Shown in pieces: positions 4,841 through 13,575 of a stretch of 16,671 nucleotides of DNA. Below the pieces are notes generated by a model. That model worked only from the letters and a program-made list of their open reading frames with translations, had not been told where the DNA came from and did not search any database. Source of the stretch: Caldifarciminota bacterium (GTDB lineage Bacteria; Hydrothermota; Hydrothermia; B15-G9; WFZT01); contig JALXCE010000182.1 in the NCBI GenBank assembly GCA_026991055.1, forward strand, positions 1 through 16,671, read 5' to 3'. A program made the position numbers and the translations under genes. The stretch's first letter is position 1, and the number at the start of each line of letters is the position of its first letter.

Positions 4841-5959
4841 ATGAATAGGTTCGGTTATGTCCCTGGACTTTCCGAAGAAATAACCAGGAGGGATTTTATT
4901 AAACTCCTGACCATCGCTGCGGCTACAATGGGTCTTCCAGTTGGCTTTGTTAAAAAACTTGAAGCTGCAGTTAAATCACCCACAAGGCCTCCCGTTATCT
5001 GGCTTCATTTCCAGGAATGCACTGGATGTACAGAATCTCTTTTAAGAACATCAAATCCTGCATTTGCAAAGCTTATTCTCGACATAATCTCTCTTGATTA
5101 TCACGAAACCATTATGGCAGCTGCCGGGAGCCAGGCCGAAGAGGTTTTACAGCACATGATAAATAAGCATGCAGGGAAATTCATCTGTGTTGTTGAAGGC
5201 TCAATACCCACGAAAGATGGTGGAATTTACTGTCAGATTGGTGGCAAAAAAGCTGTGGATATCATGAAAGAGGTTGCTCAAAAGGCAAGTGCTATTGTTG
5301 CCATTGGAAATTGTGCATCCTTTGGTGGGGTCCAGTCAGTAGAGCCCAATCCAACAGGTGCAGTGGGAGTGATGGAAGTCATTAAAGATAAGCCTCTCAT
5401 CAATGTCCCCGGATGTCCACCAAATCCATATAACATTCTTTCCACTCTACTGTATGTTCTGACATTCAAGAAAATTCCCGAACTTGATGAGTACAGAAGA
5501 CCCAAATTTGCATATGGTAGAAGGATTCATGACCATTGTCCAAGAAGGGCTCACTTCGATGCCGGTAGGTTTGTAGAACACTATGGAGATAAAGGTCACA
5601 GACTCGGATGGTGCCTTTATAAAATGGGATGTAAAGGGCCTGTGACTTATGCCAATTGTCCAACCACCCAGTTTAACGATGTTGGAGTATGGCCGATTGG
5701 CATTGGTCATCCCTGCATTGGATGCACACAGCCGAAGGTAGGATTCCATCTACCGGTCAAATTAAAAGTTAAACCCCAGGAAGTAGTGCCTCCAGAGCAG
5801 TTCCCTCCTATTACTGTGAAAGAGGGTAAAGCGACGATTGCCGGGGTAGCAGCAGTTTCTGCTGCACTCGGAGCAGCGGCTGGAGCAGCAGGTGTTATTG
5901 CCTCCAGGTTACCTGATAAGGAGGAGCGGAACCATGAAGGAAAAACCAAAGAATCCTGA
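4841..5959 (+). CDS. hybO: [NiFe]-hydrogenase small subunit, Tat-exported (HybO-like)
   Basis: The small subunit carries three Fe-S clusters that pass electrons between the Ni-Fe site and the membrane partners. The start at 4841 is chosen for the strong GGAGGT site five to six bases upstream; a TTG seven codons earlier would include that site in the gene. The protein (372 residues) has a Tat signal with TRRDFIK (15-21) and a hydrophobic stretch after it. Proximal cluster ligands are Cys60, Cys63, Cys158 and Cys192. Distal ligands are His230, Cys233, Cys258 and Cys264. Medial [3Fe-4S] ligands are Cys273, Cys292 and Cys295. The proximal motif is ECTGC, without the extra cysteine of oxygen-tolerant enzymes. 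A C-terminal Ala/Gly-rich hydrophobic helix near 331-355 probably anchors it in the membrane. The next gene overlaps the 3' end by 26 bases. Confidence 0.97.
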   Translation: MNRFGYVPGLSEEITRRDFIKLLTIAAATMGLPVGFVKKLEAAVKSPTRPPVIWLHFQECTGCTESLLRTSNPAFAKLILDIISLDYHETIMAAAGSQAEEVLQHMINKHAGKFICVVEGSIPTKDGGIYCQIGGKKAVDIMKEVAQKASAIVAIGNCASFGGVQSVEPNPTGAVGVMEVIKDKPLINVPGCPPNPYNILSTLLYVLTFKKIPELDEYRRPKFAYGRRIHDHCPRRAHFDAGRFVEHYGDKGHRLGWCLYKMGCKGPVTYANCPTTQFNDVGVWPIGIGHPCIGCTQPKVGFHLPVKLKVKPQEVVPPEQFPPITVKEGKATIAGVAAVSAALGAAAGAAGVIASRLPDKEERNHEGKTKES

Positions 5960-6830
5960 CCGGAGAGAGTTCCTTAAAAAGGGCATGGCAGCTGCAGTAG
6001 GTGCAGCCCTTTTCCCGGGAGCAGTTCTTGCATCTGAAGAGGAAAATTCGGAAGAGTGGTATTCCATGCTCTATGATTCCACTAAGTGCATAGGATGTAA
6101 ATCATGTTCAGTTGCTTGTAAAAGAGTGAATCACCTTCCTCCAGAATTAGAAAAGGACGGCATACACGATGACGCTATCGATTTATCGGCTAAAACCAAG
6201 ACAATCATCAAACTTTATAAGTCCGATGACGGCAGAAGTGCATTTGTGAAAAGACAATGCATGCATTGCCTTGATCCTGCATGTGTTTCCGCTTGCCCTG
6301 TTAGTGCCATGCGAAAAGACAGGACAACCGGTATCGTTTACTGGAATGGGAACAGATGTATCGGTTGTCGCTACTGCATGGTTGCCTGTCCATTTGAGGT
6401 GCCAAAATTTGAATGGGATAAACCAATCCCTCATATAGTCAAGTGTGATCTATGTAAAGACACTTATTTGAAGGAAAAGGGAATCACAGCATGTGCCGAT
6501 GTATGCCCAACCGGTGCAATTATTTTTGGGAAAAGGGGAGACCTTTTAATCGAGGCTAAAATGCGCATAAAGAAAAATCCTGAACGATATAACCCTGTAA
6601 TTTATGGAGAATACGACGGCGGTGGCACTTCGGTCATGTATCTTGCTTCCAAAGGTGTATCATTTCAGGAGCTTGGGTTCCCCAGGCTTGAGAAATCGCC
6701 CGCTGAAATTTCTGAATCCATACAGCACGGTATCTACGAATCTCTTGTTCCACCATTCCTTGCCCTGGGAGCACTTTATTTCCTTTTAAAGCCCGAAAAA
6801 AAGGAGGGCAAAAATGATTCAGGAAAGTAA
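5934..6830 (+). CDS. hybA: Hydrogenase ferredoxin-type electron-transfer subunit (HybA-like)
   Basis: This 298-residue protein relays electrons between the small subunit and the membrane subunit HybB. It starts at the ATG at 5934, behind AAGGAGGAG and overlapping the small-subunit gene by 26 bases. The N-terminus is a Tat signal with DRREFLKKG (9-17) and cleavage likely near AVLAS (30-34). Sixteen cysteines form four [4Fe-4S] sites: a CxxCxxCxxxC group at 52-62, one at 109-121, one at 142-152 and a looser group at 171, 174, 187 and 191. A hydrophobic segment near the C-terminus, LVPPFLALGALYFLL, is probably a single membrane anchor. It is similar in length to E. coli HybA (about 328). The downstream gene overlaps it by 17 bases. 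Confidence 0.95.
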   Translation: MKEKPKNPDRREFLKKGMAAAVGAALFPGAVLASEEENSEEWYSMLYDSTKCIGCKSCSVACKRVNHLPPELEKDGIHDDAIDLSAKTKTIIKLYKSDDGRSAFVKRQCMHCLDPACVSACPVSAMRKDRTTGIVYWNGNRCIGCRYCMVACPFEVPKFEWDKPIPHIVKCDLCKDTYLKEKGITACADVCPTGAIIFGKRGDLLIEAKMRIKKNPERYNPVIYGEYDGGGTSVMYLASKGVSFQELGFPRLEKSPAEISESIQHGIYESLVPPFLALGALYFLLKPEKKEGKNDSGK

Positions 6831-7950
6831 ATACGAAGTCGTTCGTGGAAAAGTCATCACCAGGACATTCCTTATGTTTACTTTTTTCTTCCTCCTCTCA
6901 TTGATCCTGCTTGCTGTACGATTCACGAAAGGTCTTGGAGCTGTCACCAATCTTTCTGACGGATATCCATGGGGAATCTGGATTGCGTATGATGTAGTGG
7001 TGGGCTCGGCTCTGGGATGCGGAGGCTATGCCCTTGCAATTTTGATCTATATTTTGAACAAACGGGAATTTTCTCCTCTAATGAGAAGTGCACTTCTCAC
7101 AAGTGCCCTGGGATACACAATGGCAGGCTTTGCTGTGATCATCGACCTTGGAAGATACTGGAATGTCTATGGATTTGCCCTTCCCAACCGCTGGAATCTT
7201 TCATCTGTGCTCTTTGAAGTCGCCGTTTGCATCATGACCTACACCCTTATTCTCTGGATTGAGTTGACGCCAGTGATAGCAGAAAAGACGGGATGGAATC
7301 GGAAAAAGCTTGAAAAAATCGTTATGGTAGCCGCAGTTATCGGTCTTATTCTCCCTACAATGCACCAGTCGTCCCTCGGGTCAATACAAATTATATCCCT
7401 TAAAAAGCTCAACCCACTCTGGCACTCTGGATTTCTACCGTTGTTTTTCCTATCATCAGTAATTCTAATGGGGTATGCAGTTGCCTCCGCTGAATCACTC
7501 CTTTCTTCTCTGTATTTCAAGCGCCCATTCGAAATGAATCTCCTGAAAAAACTTTCTATATACATGGTGTACATCGGTTTTGGCTGGATTATTCTCAGAT
7601 TCATCGAGCTGATTTTCTGGGGAAAAATTAGCCTTGTATTCACTCAGGGATTTTATTCATTCATGTTTTGGCTTGAGGTCGCCCTCTTCTTTATTCCATC
7701 GTACATGCTCTGGAAGTATCGAAGCCAGTTAAGCCCACGAAAAATCTTCGTCTTTTCCATCATCTATCTTTTTGCAGGTGCCATTTATAGATTCAACGTT
7801 TACCTCATTGGCTGGAATCCCGGTAGCAATTGGGTTTACTTCCCATCGATGAGTGAAACTTTAATAACCATTGGAATTGTGTCCTTTGAATTCATGATTT
7901 ACCTGATTTTTGTAAAAACTTTTCCTGTTTTGCCGGCAAAGGAGGTCTAA
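6814..7950 (+). CDS. hybB: Hydrogenase integral membrane subunit HybB (NrfD/PsrC-like family)
   Basis: This 378-residue polytopic protein is the quinone-facing membrane subunit of HybOABC-type hydrogenases. About ten hydrophobic helices are visible, starting with TFLMFTFFFLLSLILLAV (about 18-35) and ending with ETLITIGIVSFEFMIYLIFV near the C-terminus. Family features include GYPWGIWIAYDVVVGSALGCGGYA after helix 1 and the LPTMHQSSLGS loop near 185, which is characteristic of HybB proteins. The ATG at 6814 follows AAGGAGGG by about five bases and overlaps hybA. The next gene starts three bases after the stop. The protein contains no haem-binding CxxCH motif. HybB is taken to pass electrons to, or from, menaquinone, and the direction here cannot be read from sequence. 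Confidence 0.93.
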   Translation: MIQESKYEVVRGKVITRTFLMFTFFFLLSLILLAVRFTKGLGAVTNLSDGYPWGIWIAYDVVVGSALGCGGYALAILIYILNKREFSPLMRSALLTSALGYTMAGFAVIIDLGRYWNVYGFALPNRWNLSSVLFEVAVCIMTYTLILWIELTPVIAEKTGWNRKKLEKIVMVAAVIGLILPTMHQSSLGSIQIISLKKLNPLWHSGFLPLFFLSSVILMGYAVASAESLLSSLYFKRPFEMNLLKKLSIYMVYIGFGWIILRFIELIFWGKISLVFTQGFYSFMFWLEVALFFIPSYMLWKYRSQLSPRKIFVFSIIYLFAGAIYRFNVYLIGWNPGSNWVYFPSMSETLITIGIVSFEFMIYLIFVKTFPVLPAKEV

Positions 7951-7953
7951 ATT

Positions 7954-9666
7954 ATGGCAACAAGGTTAAGAATTGACCCTGTTACAAGAATTGAAGGTCA
8001 TCTCAGGGTCGAAGTAGAAGTTGAAAATGGATATGTTAGAAATGCATGGTCCTCCTCACAGATGTGGAGGGGGATTGAAGTCATTTTAAGAAAAAGGGAA
8101 CCTGAAGATGCCTGGACAATAACACAGCGTATTTGCGGTGTGTGTACCACCGTTCACGCTATTGCATCAGTAAGGGCTGTGGAAGATGCCCTCAACCTCG
8201 AGGTCCCGCTCAATGCGCAATACATAAGGAATATCATAATTGGAACACACGCAATTCACGACCACATTGTCCATTTTTATCATCTATCTGCCCTCGACTG
8301 GGTGGATGTTGTATCTGCATTAAAAGCTGATCCAGTCAAGACGGCCAAAATTGCCCAGAGTCTCTCGAATTGGCCCTATAATGGAGTTTCGGATTTTAAG
8401 GCTGTGAAAGACCGGCTAAATAAATTCGTTGCAAGTGGCCAGCTTGGGCCCTTTGCCAATGGATACTGGGGTCACCCTGCCATGAAACTTCCACCTGAAA
8501 TCAACCTGCTTGCTGTCACACATTATCTACAGGCACTGGAATATCAAAGACATGCCGATTCTGCCTGTGCTATTGTGGGAGGTAAAAACCCGCACATCCA
8601 GAACCTTGCCATAGGAGGAGTGGCAAATCCAATAAATCTAAACAATCAGGCAACTCTGAATATGGAAAAACTCATGAAGCTAAAATTCCTCATGGAGAAA
8701 GCGGTGAAGTTCGTCAAAGAGGTTTATCTGCCTGACGCAATAGCACTGATGTCGCTTTATCCCGAATGGTTCAGCTACGGCAAAGGTGTTGACAACTATC
8801 TCGCTGTTCCTGATTTTCCGCTTGATACGAAGGGTGAGAAATTTGACCTGCCCGGAGGCACAATATTCAACGGTGACCTCAATAACGTTACACCTATAAA
8901 ATCTTTCAAAGACCCGTACTTCAGGGATAATGTAAGGGAAAGCATTTATCACTCCTGGTATGACGGTGACTGGATGAAGCATCCATGGGATGAGGAGACT
9001 GTGCCAAATTATACCGGATACGACACAAACAAAAAGTATTCCTGGACAAAGGCACCGCGATTTGTGCATGATGAAAAGGTCTATCCCATGCAGGTGGGAC
9101 CTTTGGCCCAGGTGCTTGTCGGATATGCCCTGAATCACAAATTGATTAAGGAATACGTTGACTCTGCCCTTGAAAAGGCAAGCTCCATAAGTGGCGCGAA
9201 GTTAACTGTCCATCATCTCAAATCCACGGCAGGTCGTCATCTTGCGAGGGCTATTCGCACTGCCGTTATTGCTGACATTGTTCAGAAACACTGGCAGTTG
9301 CTGGTGGATAACATAGCCAAAGGAGACACAGAGATTTGGAACGAGTATCACTATCCTGCAGGTGCTATTAAGGGTGTTGGGTTCCATGAGGCTCCGCGCG
9401 GCACCCTCTCCCACTGGGTGGTTATTGAAAACGGAAGGATAAAGAACTACCAGGCAGTGGTTCCGTCAACCTGGAATTCAGGGCCGAGAGATCACAAGGG
9501 TCGCAGAGGGCCTTATGAGGAATCGTTGATCGGGAATCCAGTTGCGGAGGTAAAAAGACCTCTTGAGATTTTGAGAACACTTCATTCCTTTGATCCGTGT
9601 ATTGCATGTGCTGTCCATGTCTTTGATAATGAGAAGAAGGATTCTGTGGAGGTGAGAGTTTTGTAG
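7954..9666 (+). CDS. hybC: [NiFe]-hydrogenase large (catalytic) subunit (HybC-like)
   Basis: The 570-residue large subunit binds the Ni-Fe(CN)2CO centre that splits or forms H2. The N-terminal Ni ligands are Cys61 and Cys64 in RICGVC, followed by His68, and the C-terminal ligands are Cys549 and Cys552 in FDPCIACAVH. Other family blocks are RIDPVTRIEGH at 6-16, SGPRDHKGRRGPYEES near 510, and AVVPSTWN. The protein continues 15 residues past His555, and this peptide is expected to be removed by the maturation protease after nickel insertion. It has no signal peptide of its own and would be exported with the small subunit. The ATG follows AAAGGAGGT, which runs into the hybB stop. This places the enzyme in group 1 (membrane-bound uptake type). 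Confidence 0.98.
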   Translation: MATRLRIDPVTRIEGHLRVEVEVENGYVRNAWSSSQMWRGIEVILRKREPEDAWTITQRICGVCTTVHAIASVRAVEDALNLEVPLNAQYIRNIIIGTHAIHDHIVHFYHLSALDWVDVVSALKADPVKTAKIAQSLSNWPYNGVSDFKAVKDRLNKFVASGQLGPFANGYWGHPAMKLPPEINLLAVTHYLQALEYQRHADSACAIVGGKNPHIQNLAIGGVANPINLNNQATLNMEKLMKLKFLMEKAVKFVKEVYLPDAIALMSLYPEWFSYGKGVDNYLAVPDFPLDTKGEKFDLPGGTIFNGDLNNVTPIKSFKDPYFRDNVRESIYHSWYDGDWMKHPWDEETVPNYTGYDTNKKYSWTKAPRFVHDEKVYPMQVGPLAQVLVGYALNHKLIKEYVDSALEKASSISGAKLTVHHLKSTAGRHLARAIRTAVIADIVQKHWQLLVDNIAKGDTEIWNEYHYPAGAIKGVGFHEAPRGTLSHWVVIENGRIKNYQAVVPSTWNSGPRDHKGRRGPYEESLIGNPVAEVKRPLEILRTLHSFDPCIACAVHVFDNEKKDSVEVRVL

Positions 9667-9671
9667 GTTGA

Positions 9672-9714
9672 AATGAGGGGGGAGGGGCGCCTTCGGCGCC
9701 CCTCCCCCCTCATT
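9672..9714. repeat. Perfect 20-bp hairpin with TTC loop at the start of the protease gene
   Basis: Arms 9672-9691 and 9695-9714 are exact reverse complements around the loop TTC (9692-9694). It starts six bases after the hybC stop and ends ten bases before the ATG at 9724. Each 5' arm is G-rich (GAGGGGGGAGGGGCGCC). It contains an in-frame ATG at 9673. No U-tract follows, so it is not an evident terminator. Confidence 0.95.
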
Positions 9715-9723
9715 ATCCCCATC

Positions 9724-10203
9724 ATGATTGGCATAATCGGAATCGGTAATATTCTCATCAAAGATGACGGAGTCGGCATCCAAACTGTTCGAAGACTTGA
9801 TAAAAACTTCAGGTTCCCTGAAAACGTTCAAATCATCGACGGTGGCACCCTCAGCTTTTCCATCCCACTTCATCAGTTTGAAAAAATCATAGTCATCGAT
9901 GCCTACAGAGATTCCACTAAAAAACCCGGAGAAATCGTAGTGCTGAACCGGGAAGAAATAATGAACGGTGGTATCAAGCAAAAAGTGACATCCCACGACA
10001 TAAATCTGTTTGAATACCTTTATCTCCTCGACCTCAGAGGAGAGGCACCAGAGGATGTGTTTTTTGTGGGTATCGTGCCTCAGGATATAGAGTCTTCAGG
10101 GATTGGTCTTACTGAAACAGTCGAAAAGGTTTTGCCCGAGGTGGAAAGGATAATTATTAAAAAGTTGAAATCGTGGGGGATCAGTGTTGATGCACGAGCT
10201 TAG
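9724..10203 (+). CDS. hybD: Hydrogenase maturation protease (HybD/HyaD family)
   Basis: This nickel-dependent endopeptidase trims the C-terminus of the large subunit once the metal centre is complete. From the ATG at 9724 it is 159 residues and begins MIGIIGIGNILIKDDGVG, the family start. The metal-binding residues align as Asp15 (Glu16 in E. coli HybD, but Asp in HycI), Asp59 in VIDAYRDS and His91 in SHDINL. Further family blocks are DGGTLSF and VGIVPQDIE. An in-frame ATG at 9673 would add 17 residues encoded by a hairpin, and I treat these as not part of the protein. The ATG at 9724 has no clear ribosome site, since the only G-rich stretch is in the hairpin stem, so initiation is uncertain. 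The gene overlaps hypA by 14 bases. Confidence 0.93.
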   Translation: MIGIIGIGNILIKDDGVGIQTVRRLDKNFRFPENVQIIDGGTLSFSIPLHQFEKIIVIDAYRDSTKKPGEIVVLNREEIMNGGIKQKVTSHDINLFEYLYLLDLRGEAPEDVFFVGIVPQDIESSGIGLTETVEKVLPEVERIIIKKLKSWGISVDARA

Positions 10204-10540
10204 CGTGACTCAAAGTCTCATTGATTTGATTCTTGAAGAGGTAGAGCAGCGTTCCATAAAAAGTGTCAAAAAAGTGGGGATTTCGGTTGGAGTGTTCACA
10301 ACATTTGAGCCCTACGCAATAAATTTTTACTTTGAAACTCTAAAGACAGAGTATCCCCCGCTCACAGATACGGTACTCGAAATTGAGCTAAAACCCGGAG
10401 TATGCAGGTGTCAGGAGTGCGGGAAAGATTTTGAAGTAAAAGAGACAGTCTCCAACCTCCCTCAATGCCCTCATTGTGGAAGCATTTTTGTTGAGATCAA
10501 GGAGGGCAGGGAGTTTTTAATAAACTATCTGGAGGTATGA
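10190..10540 (+). CDS. hypA: Hydrogenase nickel insertion protein HypA
   Basis: HypA binds nickel through its N-terminal Met-His and works with HypB to load nickel into the large subunit. The start at 10190 gives MHELSVTQSL, the invariant family start with His2, and earlier in-frame GTG and TTG codons are therefore rejected. The protein is 116 residues, the usual length. The structural zinc site is Cys74-x2-Cys77 with Cys93-x2-Cys96, and an additional Cys72 precedes it. The start overlaps the protease gene by 14 bases, and hypB follows one base after the stop. Confidence 0.96.
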   Translation: MHELSVTQSLIDLILEEVEQRSIKSVKKVGISVGVFTTFEPYAINFYFETLKTEYPPLTDTVLEIELKPGVCRCQECGKDFEVKETVSNLPQCPHCGSIFVEIKEGREFLINYLEV

Positions 10541-10541
10541 C

Positions 10542-11210
10542 ATGCAGATTAAAATTCACAGAAGTGTTCTCGAAAAAAATGAGAATCAGGCAGAAATAAA
10601 TCGGGAGTTATTTAAGAAACATAGAACACTTGCGGTAAATGTGATGGGAAGCCCCGGGTGTGGCAAAACCACGTTGATCGAATCTCTGATTAAGACACTG
10701 GGTGAAAAATACAGGATAGGTGTCATTGAAGGGGACTACGCGGGAACAGTTGATGCCGAAAAGCTTGCTGCCTATGGAATTCCCGTTGTTCAGCTTGATG
10801 TAAGCTCGTGCCATTTGAATGCAGATTTTGTGGCCACTGGACTGAGGGACATGCCTCTTGATAGGGTTGATATCCTCTTTATTGAAAACGTGGGCAATCT
10901 GATATGCCCTGCTGAGTTTGACATCGGAGACCTTCTAAAGATGGTCCTTTATTCTGTGCCCGAGGGGGATGACAAACCGCTGAAATACCCGCTTATGTTC
11001 TCTCTTGCCGATGCAGTTGTTGTGACCAAAACTGACCTTTTGCCGCATTTTCAATTTGATATTTCAAAGGTAAAAGAGTCGATTGCCCGGCTGAACAGCA
11101 AATTCCAGCTTTTTAAATTTTCGTCAAAGGATAGCGAGTCAATCCGACCAATTGCAGGATTTTTAGAGAAGGAATTCAGAAGGCTTGTGGGTGGCTCTCC
11201 TGAATTATGA
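10542..11210 (+). CDS. hypB: Hydrogenase nickel insertion GTPase HypB
   Basis: HypB is a GTPase that drives nickel delivery together with HypA. The P-loop is GSPGCGKTT (36-44). Further motifs are the GTPase and metal-switch residues EGDYAGTVD (63-71), Cys90-His91 in SSCHLNAD, Cys121 in ENVGNLICP, and the base-recognition motif TKTDLLP. It is 222 residues long, with no His-rich stretch and no N-terminal CxxCGC nickel site, so it should not store nickel. The ATG follows GGAGGT by five bases. The stop overlaps the hypF start as ATGA. Confidence 0.96.
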   Translation: MQIKIHRSVLEKNENQAEINRELFKKHRTLAVNVMGSPGCGKTTLIESLIKTLGEKYRIGVIEGDYAGTVDAEKLAAYGIPVVQLDVSSCHLNADFVATGLRDMPLDRVDILFIENVGNLICPAEFDIGDLLKMVLYSVPEGDDKPLKYPLMFSLADAVVVTKTDLLPHFQFDISKVKESIARLNSKFQLFKFSSKDSESIRPIAGFLEKEFRRLVGGSPEL

Positions 11211-13552
11211 GGAGGAAGTTTATTAAAATCTACGGAATTGTTCAGGGGGTGGGCTTTAGACCATTTGTTTACAGGATTGCGCGGAAATACGATATAAGGG
11301 GATATGTTCGAAACAATTCCAATTCGGTGGTTGTTGAGGCAGAGGGGGAGCCCGATTATCTTGAAAAATTCCTCAATTCTCTTTTAAATGACGCACCTCC
11401 AGCATCAAGAATTGACAGAATTGAGGTTAAAAACCTGCCCCCTGACGGCTTTAAAGAATTCAAAATCCTACGCTCTGATAGTGAGAAAGAAAAAGATCTG
11501 GTCATACCACCGGACATCGCAATTTGCGAGGATTGTAAGAGGGAGCTATTTGATCCTTCTGACAGGAGATATCTCTATCCCTTCATAAACTGCACAAATT
11601 GCGGCCCGAGGTACACCATCATACGAACAATTCCCTATGATCGGCCTGGAACGACCATGTCAGAGTTTCAGATGTGCTCGGAGTGTGAGGAGGAGTACCA
11701 CAACCCCATGGACCGTCGTTTTCACGCTCAGCCGGTGGCATGCGCAAAATGTGGACCTCATGTGTGGATGGTTGACCAGTATGGAGATGTCCTAAAAGTT
11801 GATTTCAAACATTTAGCTGATTTATTGAGAAATGGAGCAATAATCGCAATAAAGGGACTTGGAGGTTTTCATTTCGCGTGTGATGCGGCCAACGATGAGG
11901 CCGTAAGAAGATTGAGAAAAATAAAGAACCGGCCCGCAAAGCCCTTTGCCCTGATGGTGCCTGATATTTCAGTTGCAAGAAAGATAGCCCACATTGACGA
12001 ATCAGAGAAAAAACTCCTCAAGTCGTGGCAGGCACCAATTGTATTATTAAAAATCAAAGAAGATGCCCCCATATCACCTTTCGTTTGCAGCGGTCTTGAT
12101 ACTGTGGGAATTATGCTACCGTACACACCTCTACATCTGTTGATTTTGAATGAATTTGGTGGGCCACTTGTGATGACCAGTGGAAACGTTTCTGATTCTC
12201 CAATTGTTCACAGGAATGATGAGGTGCTTTCTCAGTTTAAAGGGAAGGTTGATTACTTCATCCTGCACAACAGGAAAATTCATGTAAGAATAGATGACTC
12301 GGTGGCACGGGTCGTGAGGGGAAAAACGCAGCTAATAAGAAGGGCAAGGGGATGTGTGCCACTTTACATTGACACCGGTGTGAAAAGACCGGGGACCATC
12401 TTAGGGCTTGGAGGATTACTCAAGAGCACATTTACTTTTCTAAAGAATGGAAAGGCTTACGTGAGCCAGTATTTTGGTGACCTGGACAACTATGACAATT
12501 TTATATATTACAGGAATACGCTGAAGCATTTTGAAAATGTCTTTGGATTCAGGCCGGATAGGGTTGCCTATGACCTTCATCCGGGATATCCTACCACTGA
12601 CCTTGCAGATGAAATGGGACTGCCTGTTGTCAAAGTCCAGCACCATCTGGCTCATATTTTCAGTGTTATCGGTGAGAAACAACTCTACGGGAAAAGAATC
12701 CTCGGATTTTCCTTTGATGGAACAGGTTTCGGAGAGGACGGGAAAATCTGGGGTGGGGAAATTTTCCTGATAAACGATTCCAATGTCAGTAGAGTAGGGC
12801 ATTTCTCGTACTTTCCTCTTCCCACAGGTGACTCTGCCATCAAAAATCCCTGGAAGCTCACTGCCGCATTTCTCTTAAATTTGACTGGAAAAGTTGAAGA
12901 CAATCCGTGGTTTGAAGGGCTGAACGAGGATTTGAAGGAAAAGGCGGTGCAGTTTGTCGGGGTGATTAAAACTAATGAAATTTACACTTCCAGTGTCGGA
13001 CGGCTTTTTGATGCCTTTGCCTCTTTACTTGGAATCCGTCAAAAAGTGGACTTTGAGGCACAGGCAGCAATGGAACTCGAAGCCATGGCCGATGCCGGTG
13101 AAGAGGGTTTTTATGATGTCAAAATTGATGAGAGAATAATCATAGATTCAATGGATTTCTTTGCGAAGGTTTACGAGGACTATCTAAAGGGGATGCCGCG
13201 AGAGAAGATTTCGGCAAGGATTCATAACACTTTTGTAAAAATCATTGAGAAAATCACGGGAATGTTCAGGGGAGAATTTGATTTCGTGGCAGTTTCGGGT
13301 GGTGTATTTCAAAACAGAAGGCTTCTTCAAGGTGTGATTGATTCAATGGGGGATAAAGTAGTATTTAATCAGGAAGTGCCACCTAATGATGGGGGTATAT
13401 CACTTGGGCAGGCTGTTTATGCCGCCCTGAAGGAGGTTGAACCTGTTCGAAAAATTTCAAAACCTTTGATTTTTAATGAAAAATTTGGCCCAACTAATTC
13501 CTCCCCCCACGCACAAAGTGCTTGGGGGGAGGATAGGAGGGGAGATTTTTGA
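11207..13552 (+). CDS. hypF: Carbamoyltransferase HypF (hydrogenase cyanide ligand synthesis)
   Basis: HypF converts carbamoyl phosphate and ATP to a carbamoyl-adenylate and transfers the carbamoyl group to the C-terminal Cys of HypE. All domains are visible in order. The acylphosphatase domain comes first (about 5-90), with GIVQGVGFRPFVYR and Arg18. Zinc fingers follow at about 106-185 (CEDC, CTNC, CSEC, CAKC). Next is the YrdC/Sua5-like domain (about 200-380, IKGLGGFHFACDA, LPYTPLH, MTSGN). The Kae1-like domain runs from about 395 to 750, with VQHHLAHIFSVIGE, FSFDGTGFGEDG, SGGVFQNRRL and PPNDGGISLGQA. The length of 781 residues is slightly above average. The last 17 residues (765-781) fall on a 16-bp hairpin and its G-rich flank, and look like an added tail rather than conserved sequence. 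The gene is joined to hypB by an ATGA overlap. Confidence 0.97.
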   Translation: MRRKFIKIYGIVQGVGFRPFVYRIARKYDIRGYVRNNSNSVVVEAEGEPDYLEKFLNSLLNDAPPASRIDRIEVKNLPPDGFKEFKILRSDSEKEKDLVIPPDIAICEDCKRELFDPSDRRYLYPFINCTNCGPRYTIIRTIPYDRPGTTMSEFQMCSECEEEYHNPMDRRFHAQPVACAKCGPHVWMVDQYGDVLKVDFKHLADLLRNGAIIAIKGLGGFHFACDAANDEAVRRLRKIKNRPAKPFALMVPDISVARKIAHIDESEKKLLKSWQAPIVLLKIKEDAPISPFVCSGLDTVGIMLPYTPLHLLILNEFGGPLVMTSGNVSDSPIVHRNDEVLSQFKGKVDYFILHNRKIHVRIDDSVARVVRGKTQLIRRARGCVPLYIDTGVKRPGTILGLGGLLKSTFTFLKNGKAYVSQYFGDLDNYDNFIYYRNTLKHFENVFGFRPDRVAYDLHPGYPTTDLADEMGLPVVKVQHHLAHIFSVIGEKQLYGKRILGFSFDGTGFGEDGKIWGGEIFLINDSNVSRVGHFSYFPLPTGDSAIKNPWKLTAAFLLNLTGKVEDNPWFEGLNEDLKEKAVQFVGVIKTNEIYTSSVGRLFDAFASLLGIRQKVDFEAQAAMELEAMADAGEEGFYDVKIDERIIIDSMDFFAKVYEDYLKGMPREKISARIHNTFVKIIEKITGMFRGEFDFVAVSGGVFQNRRLLQGVIDSMGDKVVFNQEVPPNDGGISLGQAVYAALKEVEPVRKISKPLIFNEKFGPTNSSPHAQSAWGEDRRGDF
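13499..13533. repeat. Near-perfect 16-bp hairpin with AAA loop in the 3' end of hypF
   Basis: The C-rich arm 13499-13514 pairs with the G-rich arm 13518-13533 with one mismatch (C13510/T13522) around the loop AAA (13515-13517). It shares the 12-base core CGCACAAAGTGC with the hairpin at 16561-16587. It encodes codons 765-776 of hypF, and the stop codon lies about 17 bases beyond it. Confidence 0.9.
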
Positions 13553-13575
13553 ACAAACTTAAGGAGGTTTGATTT

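Noticed and set aside
5892..5933. Upstream GTG start of hybA
   Set aside because: The ATG at 5934 has a strong ribosome site, and the Tat signal begins correctly from it.
4841..5959. Oxygen-tolerant type of small subunit
   Set aside because: The proximal motif reads ECTGC rather than CTCC, so the supernumerary cysteine is missing.
9478..9996. Antisense open frame of 172 codons over hybC and the protease gene
   Set aside because: It lies entirely opposite two genes with clear family motifs and reads through the palindrome. It is a shadow frame.
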